A DNA stretch of 64,000 nucleotides from a virus. The stretch spans positions 1 to 64,000 of IMG/VR virus record IMGVR_UViG_3300035034_000924; one strand, 5' to 3'. Position numbers and translations under genes: made by a program. Each line of letters begins with the position of its first letter. Positions within the stretch are counted from its first letter, which is position 1. Under the pieces are notes generated by a model that saw only the letters and a list, made by a program, of their open reading frames with translations, searched no databases and was not told the origin of the DNA. Positions 49,298-57,695 of the stretch are shown in pieces.

Positions 49298-52200
49298 ATG
49301 GCCAAGCTGCCTAAATTTAGAGAAGAGTTCCCTTGTCTGGCATGTCCGCTAGGTGAGCAAGGCTGCGCCAAGATCAAGGCCAGCGGTTCCCGAAGAGCCA
49401 AGATCCTAGTCGTTACTCACGGGCCTCACGACGGAAACGCTGCCCACTACAAAGAGCATATGACCAGAGACGCTCTAGCGGTGTTCAAGAGAGCCATGCA
49501 CGAGAACGGTTTTACCGATTCAGACTTCGTGTTCGTATCTTCGGTACGGTGCTACTACGACAGAGACCTCAGGCCTACGAAAGAAAAGACGCACATAGCT
49601 GAGCAGTGCCGAGAATACTTGCTACGCACCATTGACCAGATGAAGCCAGACATAATTGTACCGTTAGGTGTCGAGGCGGCTAGGTCGGTTTACGGCAAAG
49701 CAAAAAAGATAACCAAGATACGCGGGGCAGTGGAATGGGATGCCGACTACAACGCGCACATATTCCCTATGATTGACCCGCAGATGGTATCCAACTATCC
49801 ACAGAACTGGGGGACATTCAAAGCAGACGCCAGAAGCTTGCGTAGGCTGATGGACAACGGTTTCAACGAAGCAGATGTTGCTAGGCAGGGTCTGGGCGAA
49901 TACGAAATAGTCGATGACCTACAATTCCTGATTGATAAAAACCCAGAAGTATTGGTGCTCGATACGGAGACCGAGGGCAAACGTTGGTCAGAGCGAGATA
50001 AACGGTTATTGACCATTCAGCTAACTGACGAGGCGGGCAAGGGGTATATGGTCGTGTGGGACCACCCAGAAGCACCCGCCAATAGGCAGACAAAGCGTAG
50101 GCTGAGAAGACAATTCAAAGAGCTACTCGAAAGGGAAGAACTCACCGTAGTCGGGCAGAACCTGAAGTACGACGCGCTTTGGATGTATACCAGAGTCGGG
50201 GTCCGGTTCCGAATAGGTGATGACACGCTCATGCTGGCAGCAATCCTAGATGAGAATAACCTGAACAAAGACCTATCCTCACTGACAAAAATGTTTGTGC
50301 CGGAGATGGCGGGCTACGATGATCTGTTCAACAGGACGTACGACAAGTCTAGGATGCAAGACGTACCGATAGCCGAGATACTGAACTATGGTTGCGGGGA
50401 CTCGGATGCTTGCAAACGTTTGCACGAATATTTCTGGGGACAGATAGAGACAGACCCGCAACTGGTTACGCACTATGACGAAGTATCTTTGCCGGGACTG
50501 AACGCGTTCGTCTCTACTGAGATGCGGGGGCTCAAGGTTAACTTAGCGGGGCTGGATGATCTTAGGACTACCTTGGCAGAGTATGTCGATGAGCTGGAAG
50601 AGAGCCTGCTCACACAAATACCTAGAAGAATAAAGCGTGACCACCTAGAAGCGGGCAAAGAGATAAAACTATCAAGGCCTGACCTACTAAGAGACATACT
50701 GTTCCATCATCCAGCAGGGTTTAACCTAAGACCCAGAGTGTTCACCAAGACCACGGCTAAGCTAGCGCCAGAACTGCAAGTACCTTCCACCAGTAGTAAA
50801 GACCACCTACCGTTTTTCTTTGACGATTGCCCGTTCACAGAAGAGCTGGCCGAGTACCAAAAACTTAGCAGGTTGCTGGGTACAAACATTGAGAAGTTTC
50901 AAGAGAACTACATGATCGGGGATATGGTTTACCCGTCCTATCAACTGCACGTCACGGTAACGGGGCGAACATCGTGCCTCAGAGAAGATCAGTTGGTGGA
51001 TACACGCCACGGTAAGAAGCGTGCAGACAACATTGAAGTAGGGGACGAAGTATTCACACACATGGGTAGGTTCCGCCCCGTTACAAAGCTGTTCCGAAAA
51101 CCAGTTACGCCTATGGTGGATGTAAGGTTTAGTAACGGGGAAGTCTTGCATGTCACACTAGATCATATTGTCTTGCTTAACTCTGGTGAGTTTGTTACCG
51201 TTAGGTCAATCATCCAGCAAGGGATAGACTATGCCCAGTGTCAGCAAGAAGCATATGCAGGACGAAGAGCTAGTTTTGCAGGTAGCAGAAACATACCGCA
51301 CATCTATGATGACTGTGCAGGAAGTAGCGGACAGGTATCATGTGAACCACGTAACAGCGCGAGCCATGATTCGGAAGCACATATCAGACGAGGACTTCAA
51401 GAAGTTCGCGCACTACAGATATCACGACAGCAAGCTGGGGAAAAAGAACCATCAGTTTGGCAATCAGCGGGCATCAGATTGCGAGGATGGCAGGGGCTAC
51501 CTTACGAGACTAGTAGAGGGCAAGAGATACTTTGTGCATCGGATAGTATTCGCGGGGGGTATGGGCATGAAGCCTCACGAATTGCCAGAGTCGATGATTG
51601 TACATCACATAGACGGGAACCCGAAGAACAACAGTCTCGACAACCTTGCACTGACAACGCGGAGGGGGTATTCGGGTATACACGACCGATACCTGTTTCC
51701 TTCCGAAGAGTTTCAATTGAGAGCATTGACTATTCGGGAAGCTATCGAGTTTATGACTTCGAGGTAGAGGAAGATCACTCGTATCTGGCGGGTGGCGTAT
51801 TCTCCCATAACTCACAAGACCCTAATGGCCAGAACTTCCCCAAACGTGGCAGGTTCGCTAAAGCGTACCGAAAGCTCTTTGTACCGAACGAAGGTTACTT
51901 CATGCTGGAGGCTGACTTGTCTCAGGCAGAGCTGCGTATATCCGCAGACATGTCGAACGACCAAGAGATGATACGCATCTACAATAGTCCGGGCGGGGAC
52001 ATCCACAAAACAACTGCCCTGATCGTAACAGGGCTATCGGCAGAGCAGTTTGCGCAACTTGATAGGACAGAACAATCACTGGCTAGGTTTAAAGCCAAGG
52101 CCGTGAACTTCGGGTTCATCTACGGTATGGGCTGGAGAAAGTTCATCACGTACGCGAAGACCCAATACGGCGTAGAGTTTACTGACAGAGAAGCGCAGCG

Positions 52201-52810
52201 GATACGGGACCAGTTCTTCCAGAGATACCCTGCACTAGTACGATGGCACAAAGCTATGCGTGAGTATGCAAGGACGCATGGTTATGTGCGGTCTTACAGC
52301 GGGCGAGTACGCCACCTACCTATGATCTACTCGCGGGAAGAGTACATCCGAAACGAAGCTGAGAGACAGGCAATCAATAGCCCCGTTCAGGAGTTCGCCT
52401 CGTCTATCGGGGTCATGGCGCTGAGTAACATTGACCAAGATGTAAACCCTGATTACCTAGCAATTACTGGTTTCGTGCACGATGCTATCTACGCCCTTGT
52501 CCCGTACCAATACGCGGAGTGGGGAGCGAAGACGCTCAAGCATTATATGGAGACTGTAGATATCGAAGGTATATTTAACCGCAGACTCAAAGTACCTATT
52601 CTGGCGGACGTATCTATCGGTTTGAATGGTGGTGAGCAATTCGAGATGGCGGGCCTAGATCTAGATACAGAATACAACTGGGAGTCTCAGCTTGAATATG
52701 AACCGGAAGATGGCTTCCCGTTCGAGATGACAGAGCAGCTGACCCCACCAGACGATGGCTTGATAGAGCTGCCTAGGCACTTAGTAAGACCATCGCTACT
52801 AGCCCCGTGA
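49298..52810 (+). CDS. DNA polymerase, family A, with UDG-like N-terminus and intein, 1,170 aa precursor
   Basis: Domains in order: a uracil-DNA-glycosylase-like region (about 10-155, ACPLGEQGC; SSVRCYYD; IIVPLGVEAA), a DnaQ-like 3'-5' exonuclease (DTETEG, Asp222/Glu224), the polA palm and fingers split by an intein. Motif A is EADLSQAELR (Asp873), motif B KAVNFGFIYG, motif C HDA (His1061-Asp1062-Ala1063; HDE is usual). The intein (residues 560-838) sits between the two Ser of TGRTS/SQDPNGQN. After splicing the polymerase would be 891 aa. The 837-bp insert also carries a separate HNH gene in another frame. Confidence 0.85.
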   Translation: MAKLPKFREEFPCLACPLGEQGCAKIKASGSRRAKILVVTHGPHDGNAAHYKEHMTRDALAVFKRAMHENGFTDSDFVFVSSVRCYYDRDLRPTKEKTHIAEQCREYLLRTIDQMKPDIIVPLGVEAARSVYGKAKKITKIRGAVEWDADYNAHIFPMIDPQMVSNYPQNWGTFKADARSLRRLMDNGFNEADVARQGLGEYEIVDDLQFLIDKNPEVLVLDTETEGKRWSERDKRLLTIQLTDEAGKGYMVVWDHPEAPANRQTKRRLRRQFKELLEREELTVVGQNLKYDALWMYTRVGVRFRIGDDTLMLAAILDENNLNKDLSSLTKMFVPEMAGYDDLFNRTYDKSRMQDVPIAEILNYGCGDSDACKRLHEYFWGQIETDPQLVTHYDEVSLPGLNAFVSTEMRGLKVNLAGLDDLRTTLAEYVDELEESLLTQIPRRIKRDHLEAGKEIKLSRPDLLRDILFHHPAGFNLRPRVFTKTTAKLAPELQVPSTSSKDHLPFFFDDCPFTEELAEYQKLSRLLGTNIEKFQENYMIGDMVYPSYQLHVTVTGRTSCLREDQLVDTRHGKKRADNIEVGDEVFTHMGRFRPVTKLFRKPVTPMVDVRFSNGEVLHVTLDHIVLLNSGEFVTVRSIIQQGIDYAQCQQEAYAGRRASFAGSRNIPHIYDDCAGSSGQVSCEPRNSASHDSEAHIRRGLQEVRALQISRQQAGEKEPSVWQSAGIRLRGWQGLPYETSRGQEILCASDSIRGGYGHEASRIARVDDCTSHRREPEEQQSRQPCTDNAEGVFGYTRPIPVSFRRVSIESIDYSGSYRVYDFEVEEDHSYLAGGVFSHNSQDPNGQNFPKRGRFAKAYRKLFVPNEGYFMLEADLSQAELRISADMSNDQEMIRIYNSPGGDIHKTTALIVTGLSAEQFAQLDRTEQSLARFKAKAVNFGFIYGMGWRKFITYAKTQYGVEFTDREAQRIRDQFFQRYPALVRWHKAMREYARTHGYVRSYSGRVRHLPMIYSREEYIRNEAERQAINSPVQEFASSIGVMALSNIDQDVNPDYLAITGFVHDAIYALVPYQYAEWGAKTLKHYMETVDIEGIFNRRLKVPILADVSIGLNGGEQFEMAGLDLDTEYNWESQLEYEPEDGFPFEMTEQLTPPDDGLIELPRHLVRPSLLAP
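50410..50425. repeat. Dispersed palindrome site 16
   Basis: TTGCAAACGTTTGCAC, one mismatch; perfect 12-bp core; coding (CKRLH), inside the polymerase's exonuclease-domain region. Confidence 0.85.
50975..51811 (+). mobile_element. Intein in DNA polymerase with nested HNH gene
   Basis: It begins with Cys560 (block A, CLREDQLVDTRHGKKR and NIEVGDEVF), contains the TxxH block B (TLDH, residues 620-623), and ends with block F/G (YRVYDFEVEEDHSYLAGG, then HN838) before extein Ser839. All splicing blocks are intact. The stretch between blocks B and F reads as low-quality sequence in the polymerase frame but as an HNH endonuclease in the +1 frame. Confidence 0.85.
51231..51767 (+). CDS. HNH homing endonuclease nested out of frame in intein, 178 aa
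   Basis: The +1 frame inside the intein has its own ATG 51231 behind AAGGG. An N-terminal HTH (TVQEVADRYHVNHVTARAMI, residues 28-47) precedes an HNH nuclease domain: RIVFAGGMGMKPHELPESMI, VHHIDGNPKNN (His125/126, Asn133/134), DNLALTTRRGYSGIH with His151. It would cut intein-less alleles. Its stop (51765-51767) lies within the codons of intein block F, so both proteins are encoded by the same bases there. Confidence 0.85.
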   Translation: MPSVSKKHMQDEELVLQVAETYRTSMMTVQEVADRYHVNHVTARAMIRKHISDEDFKKFAHYRYHDSKLGKKNHQFGNQRASDCEDGRGYLTRLVEGKRYFVHRIVFAGGMGMKPHELPESMIVHHIDGNPKNNSLDNLALTTRRGYSGIHDRYLFPSEEFQLRALTIREAIEFMTSR

Positions 52811-52827
52811 GTATTTTTTAATAAGAG

Positions 52828-52856
52828 TAGACAATAAAAGCGTATAATAGTATTAT
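52828..52856 (+). promoter_or_regulatory. Candidate promoter after polymerase
   Basis: TAGACA (52828-52833), 17-bp spacer, TATTAT (52851-52856); a second -10-like TATAAT lies at 52843. The gene at 52890 follows. Confidence 0.45.
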
Positions 52857-52889
52857 AGCTGCACCAATAAACAATCGCAGGAAAGAAAC

Positions 52890-53384
52890 ATGGCTGAGAC
52901 AAGAAAACGACAGGTTGGCAGACGGGCAAGCAGATCTAGTGATCGAGAGGCCGTTACACCAAAAGGCAGTAAGCCTAGCTCTAGTTCCGCCAAGCGGGTA
53001 AAAGAACAACGGCTGGAAGAACTCGCCCGAGGCATCGACACTAGACTAGTGGAGATTGAGCTTCGTAACAAAGAGATGGCTGGCATGCACACCGAAGCCG
53101 CCGAACTGATGGCCGAACTTAAGCTTGAGAAGTTTGATGTGCCTAGGGTAGGCGAACACCTCTTCGTTAAGAAAAAAGCTTCAGACAAATCTACCATAGA
53201 TCCACGGGCTTACTACGGGAAGGTAGGTAAGGACGATTTCTATGCGTCCGTTTCGGTCACTAAGAAAAATGCCAAAGAGCACCTACCTGAAAAAGTCATC
53301 GACCAGATCAGCACCAAGGTAGTCGGTGAATGGACAGGACCCCATTATTCCTTCAAGGCGGCAGGCTCTAAAAAAGGTAAGTAG
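52890..53384 (+). CDS. Hypothetical protein, 164 aa
   Basis: A basic Ser/Arg/Lys-rich N-terminus (about 1-40), a charged coiled-coil (EELARGIDTRLVEIELRNKE, about 43-75) and a beta/helix C-terminus (RAYYGKVGKDDFYASVSVTK). Probably nucleic-acid- or replisome-associated by position after polymerase. No enzymatic motif. It ends just upstream of a 23-bp repeat and a terminator. Confidence 0.5.
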   Translation: MAETRKRQVGRRASRSSDREAVTPKGSKPSSSSAKRVKEQRLEELARGIDTRLVEIELRNKEMAGMHTEAAELMAELKLEKFDVPRVGEHLFVKKKASDKSTIDPRAYYGKVGKDDFYASVSVTKKNAKEHLPEKVIDQISTKVVGEWTGPHYSFKAAGSKKGK

Positions 53385-53402
53385 GTCACTAAACAACCCA
53401 CT
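53380..53402 (+). repeat. 23-bp direct repeat, right copy
   Basis: Identical to 42170-42192 and in the same orientation; overlaps the last codon (stop) of the gene ending at 53384. It precedes a terminator. Confidence 0.85.
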
Positions 53403-53410
53403 GTTAACAG

Positions 53411-53441
53411 CGCCTCTGGTTCGATGGACTAGGGGCGTTTT
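53411..53441 (+). terminator. Rho-independent terminator before primase
   Basis: CGCCTCTGGTTC (53411-53422) pairs with GGACTAGGGGCG (53426-53437) with three-base loop GAT and several G-T pairs, then TTTT. It closes the replication module. Confidence 0.75.
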
Positions 53442-53460
53442 AGTCTTCGGAGTCAGATAG

Positions 53461-54438
53461 TTGGATGCCAAAGGAATAGAAGAGCTGCTAAAAGAAGCAG
53501 ACGCACAGGACATAAAAAAAGAAGGCCAATGGGTCATGTCTCGCTGCCCGTTCTCTCCGTATGAGAGGGCGCACAGGTTCCGCATGGAACGCAACAGATC
53601 CTTTGGTGTTTCGGTGCACGATAACGATGGCAAGTTCTCCGTGTACAACTGCTTCACTTGCAAGGCGCAGGGGACACTCAAGAACCTGTTCGAGAGATTG
53701 GCTTCATTGCAAGGCGAGGACTATGACGAAATCATAGAAGGCCTAGACGTTAGTGAGGAACTAGGCGGACCACTGGGTAAGTTCAAGGAAGCGGGTAAAA
53801 GGGTAGAGGAACAGGCACCAGAACCGATCAGCAAAATGCACGAGGACCTGTACGACCCTTGCCCAGAAGACCACCCGTACCTAGAGACACGCGGGATCAC
53901 TGCAGAGACATGCAAACGTTTGCAACTTAAGATTGACGAGTCAGACAAGGATGGCGACGAAAGAATACTGTTCCCTGTATGGGATGACCTCGGTAACTTT
54001 TTTGGGTACAGCGGCAGAGCAGTGCATGAAGACCACGTAGGGCCTAAAGTGCGGGACTACTTCGGGTTAGCAAAGAGAGCATGCTTACTGGGGTCACATC
54101 TACACGAGGGGGAGGGAGTTGTGTTATTGACCGAAGGCCTTCTCGACTACGCTAGGGGACAGGAACTAGGCTACTTTACGGTAGCCACGATGCACTCAGG
54201 CTTGACTGACTACCAAGCCAAGATACTGATAAGGATGAGCCTGCCCGTCTACGGTTTCCTAGACAACGATGCAGCGGGCAGGGAGGGTAATCTGATGGCG
54301 GCTAAAAAGATATCACCGCACCTACCCTTCATGGCGGTACGCTGGCCGAAAGGCATAGAAGATCTAGGAGACACAGCAATAACTGAACGCATGATCGACC
54401 GAATGGTGGACAAAGCACAAATTTACCGAATCCAATAG
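53461..54438 (+). CDS. DNA primase (zinc ribbon plus TOPRIM), 325 aa, TTG start
   Basis: A zinc-binding N-terminus (Cys29, His38, Cys64, Cys67; RCPFSPYERAHR and YNCFTCKAQG), and a TOPRIM core with LLTEGLLDYARG (Glu225) and FLDNDAAGREG (Asp268/Asp270). It would synthesise RNA primers for the fork. TTG 53461 has CGGAG upstream. Contains a palindrome copy at 53910-53925, read as CKRLQ. Confidence 0.8.
   Translation: MDAKGIEELLKEADAQDIKKEGQWVMSRCPFSPYERAHRFRMERNRSFGVSVHDNDGKFSVYNCFTCKAQGTLKNLFERLASLQGEDYDEIIEGLDVSEELGGPLGKFKEAGKRVEEQAPEPISKMHEDLYDPCPEDHPYLETRGITAETCKRLQLKIDESDKDGDERILFPVWDDLGNFFGYSGRAVHEDHVGPKVRDYFGLAKRACLLGSHLHEGEGVVLLTEGLLDYARGQELGYFTVATMHSGLTDYQAKILIRMSLPVYGFLDNDAAGREGNLMAAKKISPHLPFMAVRWPKGIEDLGDTAITERMIDRMVDKAQIYRIQ
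53910..53925. repeat. Dispersed palindrome site 17
   Basis: ATGCAAACGTTTGCAA, one mismatch; perfect 12-bp core; coding (CKRLQ). Confidence 0.85.
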
Positions 54439-54449
54439 TAGGTGCTATA

Positions 54450-54791
54450 ATGAACGAGTTGATTACTCAACAAAAAGAAAGATCAAAATCACTGGCTCCG
54501 GCCATTGTTGATCTAATTGAAAAGGGAAAACCTGCCGCATTGGCACTCACAGCAGTACATGTGAAGAAAAGCAGATACCCGAAGCCAGTTATGTTTATAG
54601 TGCCCATGGACCACTTCGGTGGTTCTAGGAAAGAAGCTCTATTCGCCCTTCAAGGCGGGTTCAGCGAGGTACTAGATATGCACAACCCTGACCCGGTCAG
54701 GTTATGGAAAGTGGGACTGACAACCAACGCGGCCAAGGCCTTAATTAAAATGATCCGCGAAGTCGTGGATAGTAAAACGGAGATAGTTTAA
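54450..54791 (+). CDS. Hypothetical protein, 113 aa
   Basis: A small helical/beta protein (AIVDLIEKGKPAALALTAVH; KPVMFIVPMDHFG) of unknown role, between primase and the ssDNA-binding protein. It shares one base with the next gene's start (TAATG). Possibly an accessory of the replisome; no family was recognised. Confidence 0.5.
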   Translation: MNELITQQKERSKSLAPAIVDLIEKGKPAALALTAVHVKKSRYPKPVMFIVPMDHFGGSRKEALFALQGGFSEVLDMHNPDPVRLWKVGLTTNAAKALIKMIREVVDSKTEIV

Positions 54792-56026
54792 TGAGTAGAA
54801 GAGCAGGACGTTCATCTGGTTCAAGCAGCAGAGGTTCAAGCAGCAGAGGTCGCGGTGCATCCAGAGTAGGCGGGGGCGGTAGCAGAGGCCCAGCTGAAAG
54901 TTCAAGAGGGAGTGGTGCTTCGCAATCCAGAGGTCAGGGCCGCCCGCAGAATCGAGCGGTATATACTGGCGAGGAAGGACGCCGTCAGGCGGAGCGGGAA
55001 AAGGAATCTATCAGTAAGCGCAGAGAGGAATCAAAGAACAGAACATTCGAGCCTTTCCGTTTCTACATGCTGCCTGAGACTGAACGCGAAATTGTCGTGC
55101 TCGATGATGACTTCGGTTTCTTCCGGTACGAACACGCCGTTATGAATCCAGACACTGGGCGGGCAGACAGGTACTTTCCTTGCCTCGATCACAAAAATGG
55201 CTGTCAGATTTGTAAGCAGCTGGATAAGAACTACCCCTACTACGCGATGTACGCCAGCGTCATTGATCTTGAAGGCTACGAAAGCAAGAGCCAAGGCTGG
55301 GTCGAGTGGTCACGTAAGATGTTCTTGGTTAAGTCGGGTATGCAACAGCGCTGGTTCAGAGAGGTTGATCGACTCAAGCGGGACAGCCCTGACGCGCCAT
55401 TGCGGGGTGCAGTATTCCGTCTATTCAGGGATGGAACTTCTGACCCTAAGACAGGCAGCGATATCGAGTTCATCGAATACATGGACGAAGACGAACTGAA
55501 GACCTACGAAAGGGAGTACGAGGACAGGGACCGTAAAGTTCAGGTAGAAGATTGTTCAGTGCCGTTTGACTACATGGCAATCTACCCAGAGCTTACCGAG
55601 CAAGACATTGGTTCTGCCTTAAACCTCCGACCGTCCGAGCCAGTGGCAGGCTCCCGCCGTTCGCAGTCACAGGAACCGGACTATGACGATGGTGCCGAAG
55701 CGTACGAGGACGAAGATCCTGAGTACGAAGAAGACGGTGATCTTGACGAACAGTGGAACGAAGACGAAGCTTACGAGGGTGAGGAAGAGGCCGAGGGTGA
55801 GGAAGAAGAGCCCCCTTTCGACGTAGACGATCCTGTTGACGATGAGCCTAAAGGCAGATCACGCAGGACTGCGGGCAAGCCTCGTACGCGTTCCACAGCA
55901 GCTGAAGAGAATGATGAGTCAGGCCGAAGGGCTACCTCGGGTTCTAGACGATCTGCAGGCGGAGCCGCTCGACCTAGGGCGAAAGCAGCACCTCGCGGGA
56001 ATGCCCGGAATACGCGGCGCAGATAG
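54791..56026 (+). CDS. Single-stranded DNA-binding protein (gp32-like), 411 aa
   Basis: A Gly/Ser/Arg-rich N-terminus (about 1-60) is followed by a zinc-containing OB-type core: FRFYMLPETEREIVVLDD, then FPCLDHKNGCQICKQL (Cys131, Cys138, Cys141, His134), GWVEWSRKMFLVKSG and GAVFRLFRDGTSDPKTG. The C-terminus is acidic (about 305-365) then basic and Ala/Arg-rich. An acidic tail is normal for SSBs; the basic Arg-rich end is extra. Starts in a TAATG overlap. Confidence 0.7.
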   Translation: MSRRAGRSSGSSSRGSSSRGRGASRVGGGGSRGPAESSRGSGASQSRGQGRPQNRAVYTGEEGRRQAEREKESISKRREESKNRTFEPFRFYMLPETEREIVVLDDDFGFFRYEHAVMNPDTGRADRYFPCLDHKNGCQICKQLDKNYPYYAMYASVIDLEGYESKSQGWVEWSRKMFLVKSGMQQRWFREVDRLKRDSPDAPLRGAVFRLFRDGTSDPKTGSDIEFIEYMDEDELKTYEREYEDRDRKVQVEDCSVPFDYMAIYPELTEQDIGSALNLRPSEPVAGSRRSQSQEPDYDDGAEAYEDEDPEYEEDGDLDEQWNEDEAYEGEEEAEGEEEEPPFDVDDPVDDEPKGRSRRTAGKPRTRSTAAEENDESGRRATSGSRRSAGGAARPRAKAAPRGNARNTRRR

Positions 56027-56027
56027 T

Positions 56028-57695
56028 ATGAGTGAGTTACCCAAACAAGGGTTGCGTGGGATGGCGGCTGTCGAGGGCAGCCGTCGTTCCTTAAGCGCAA
56101 TAGCCGAGCAGCTACACTGGATAGACTACGATCCTGTGGAAGATGTAAGCGAAGAGAAAGACGAATGCGTTGCAGATGGAGACACTCTGTACGTGCCTAG
56201 GGGTTTTGCCAGATCTAGCTTGGGCGCGTACAAAGTTTCTTGTCTTTATGATCTAGAGTATGGCTGGGAGATACAGACACCTTTCTTCCCAGAGCTGCGG
56301 GAGTACCAAGAAGATCCAGTAGAGGCAGCAACACAAGCCCTGCTCTCATACCACGATGTAATCCTAAAAGCATACACGGGTTCCGGTAAGACAGTTATGG
56401 CCACAAGTGTAGCCGCTCAGTTAGGCGTTACTACTCTGATAATCGTGGACCAGAACAAGTTGGCTAGGCAATGGGAAGAGACCCTGATAAACCACTTCGG
56501 TTACAAGAAGGAAAGGATCGGCAGGATACAGGGGCCGCAAGATAAGTGGGACTACGAAGACAAAGACTTCACCATAGCGATGGTCCAATCTATCTACGAC
56601 AAGGAACTGGATGATGATCTGCTAGAGTACTTTGGTATGCTTATCGTTGACGAGTACCATTCGGTAGGGGCAGAGCAATACAGCAACGTGTTCCAGATGT
56701 TCCCTACGGCCTACCGATTATCTGTGTCGGCTACGGACAGAAACGATAGTCGTAAGAAGGTGGTCCGTTGGCACCTATGCGCCCAAGAAGTTGCACTTGA
56801 TAAGCAGCACCAAAAGTCTACGGTGCGGGTTATCGAATACAAAGGGCCACCACCAAGCTACTACAGCCAGCTATCCAAGAAAGACGGCAGGTACATCTCT
56901 GAGCTTGTCGAGGACGGCGATAGAAACCTTTTCATAGCAGAGCACATAGTTAAGCTTTACGAGGCGGGCAGGACACTGCTAGTGATAGGGGCTAGAATCC
57001 ATCACCTAGAATGCCTACATGCTTTGTGCCGCATGTTAGGTATTCCTTACGAAGACATGCTGATGTACACAGGCAGCACCAATTCTTGGAGGTACGTTAA
57101 GGACAAAAACCCGGCACGTACTCCGAGCGGGTGGGAAGACGGCACAGAGTTCACGCCAATTAAGAAAGAGCTTAAACTGAAGAAAACCAAGCTCCATGAG
57201 CTGGACGCCTTCTTAAACATAACACCTATAATTTTCTCGACCTACTCAGCATTCTCTAAGGGCGTAGACGTACCAGAGCTGGACACGGGGATAGACGTCA
57301 CACCCAAGGCTACGTTCGTGCAGATCCACGGTAGAATCCTACGTTTGTATAGTGGCAAGAAAAAGCCTATATGGGTTACAATAAGAGACTATAACTCCTT
57401 CCGCGCCGAGTACCAGCTGAGCGGAAGGCTAAAAGAATTCAGTAAATCAAACGTGGAGGTCGTAAAATGGCATCGGCACAAAGGTCTCGCAGACCAAAAA
57501 ATAGACGAACTGCGGCAAGCAACCCTGCGGCGGAGCGAGAGGATAAAAGACGCAAGGATCATAACCGGAGAAGACGGGAGAAATTTGCTTCTAGCCCCGC
57601 CTACAGGGAGCACATCAACAGCGAACAGAAGCGCAGGTACTGGGAGAGTAAGGAAGAAGCAGAAGCAACCGAACTCACAGAGGGACTTATTCTAG
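56028..57695 (+). CDS. SF2 DNA helicase, UvsW-like, 555 aa
   Basis: Q-motif-like start, Walker A TGSGKT (117-122), DEYH box (208-211) in place of DEAH, SATDRND (motif III), and a C-terminal helicase domain with STYSAFSKGVDVPELDTGID and QIHGRILR (motif VI). It would unwind D-loops or branched DNA. I chose ATG 56028. The last 229 bp are shared with the next gene in a different frame. Confidence 0.8.
   Translation: MSELPKQGLRGMAAVEGSRRSLSAIAEQLHWIDYDPVEDVSEEKDECVADGDTLYVPRGFARSSLGAYKVSCLYDLEYGWEIQTPFFPELREYQEDPVEAATQALLSYHDVILKAYTGSGKTVMATSVAAQLGVTTLIIVDQNKLARQWEETLINHFGYKKERIGRIQGPQDKWDYEDKDFTIAMVQSIYDKELDDDLLEYFGMLIVDEYHSVGAEQYSNVFQMFPTAYRLSVSATDRNDSRKKVVRWHLCAQEVALDKQHQKSTVRVIEYKGPPPSYYSQLSKKDGRYISELVEDGDRNLFIAEHIVKLYEAGRTLLVIGARIHHLECLHALCRMLGIPYEDMLMYTGSTNSWRYVKDKNPARTPSGWEDGTEFTPIKKELKLKKTKLHELDAFLNITPIIFSTYSAFSKGVDVPELDTGIDVTPKATFVQIHGRILRLYSGKKKPIWVTIRDYNSFRAEYQLSGRLKEFSKSNVEVVKWHRHKGLADQKIDELRQATLRRSERIKDARIITGEDGRNLLLAPPTGSTSTANRSAGTGRVRKKQKQPNSQRDLF

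Noticed and set aside
50975-51811. Sequencing frameshift explanation for the intein endonuclease
   Set aside because: The polymerase frame is open throughout the intein and both splicing ends are in one frame; a single frameshift error would break the downstream polymerase frame, so two compensating errors would be needed.
54446-54451. TATAAT hexamer just before the gene at 54450
   Set aside because: It overlaps the start codon, leaving no room for a transcript leader, and lacks a -35 element; the nearby AGGTG works as ribosome-binding site.
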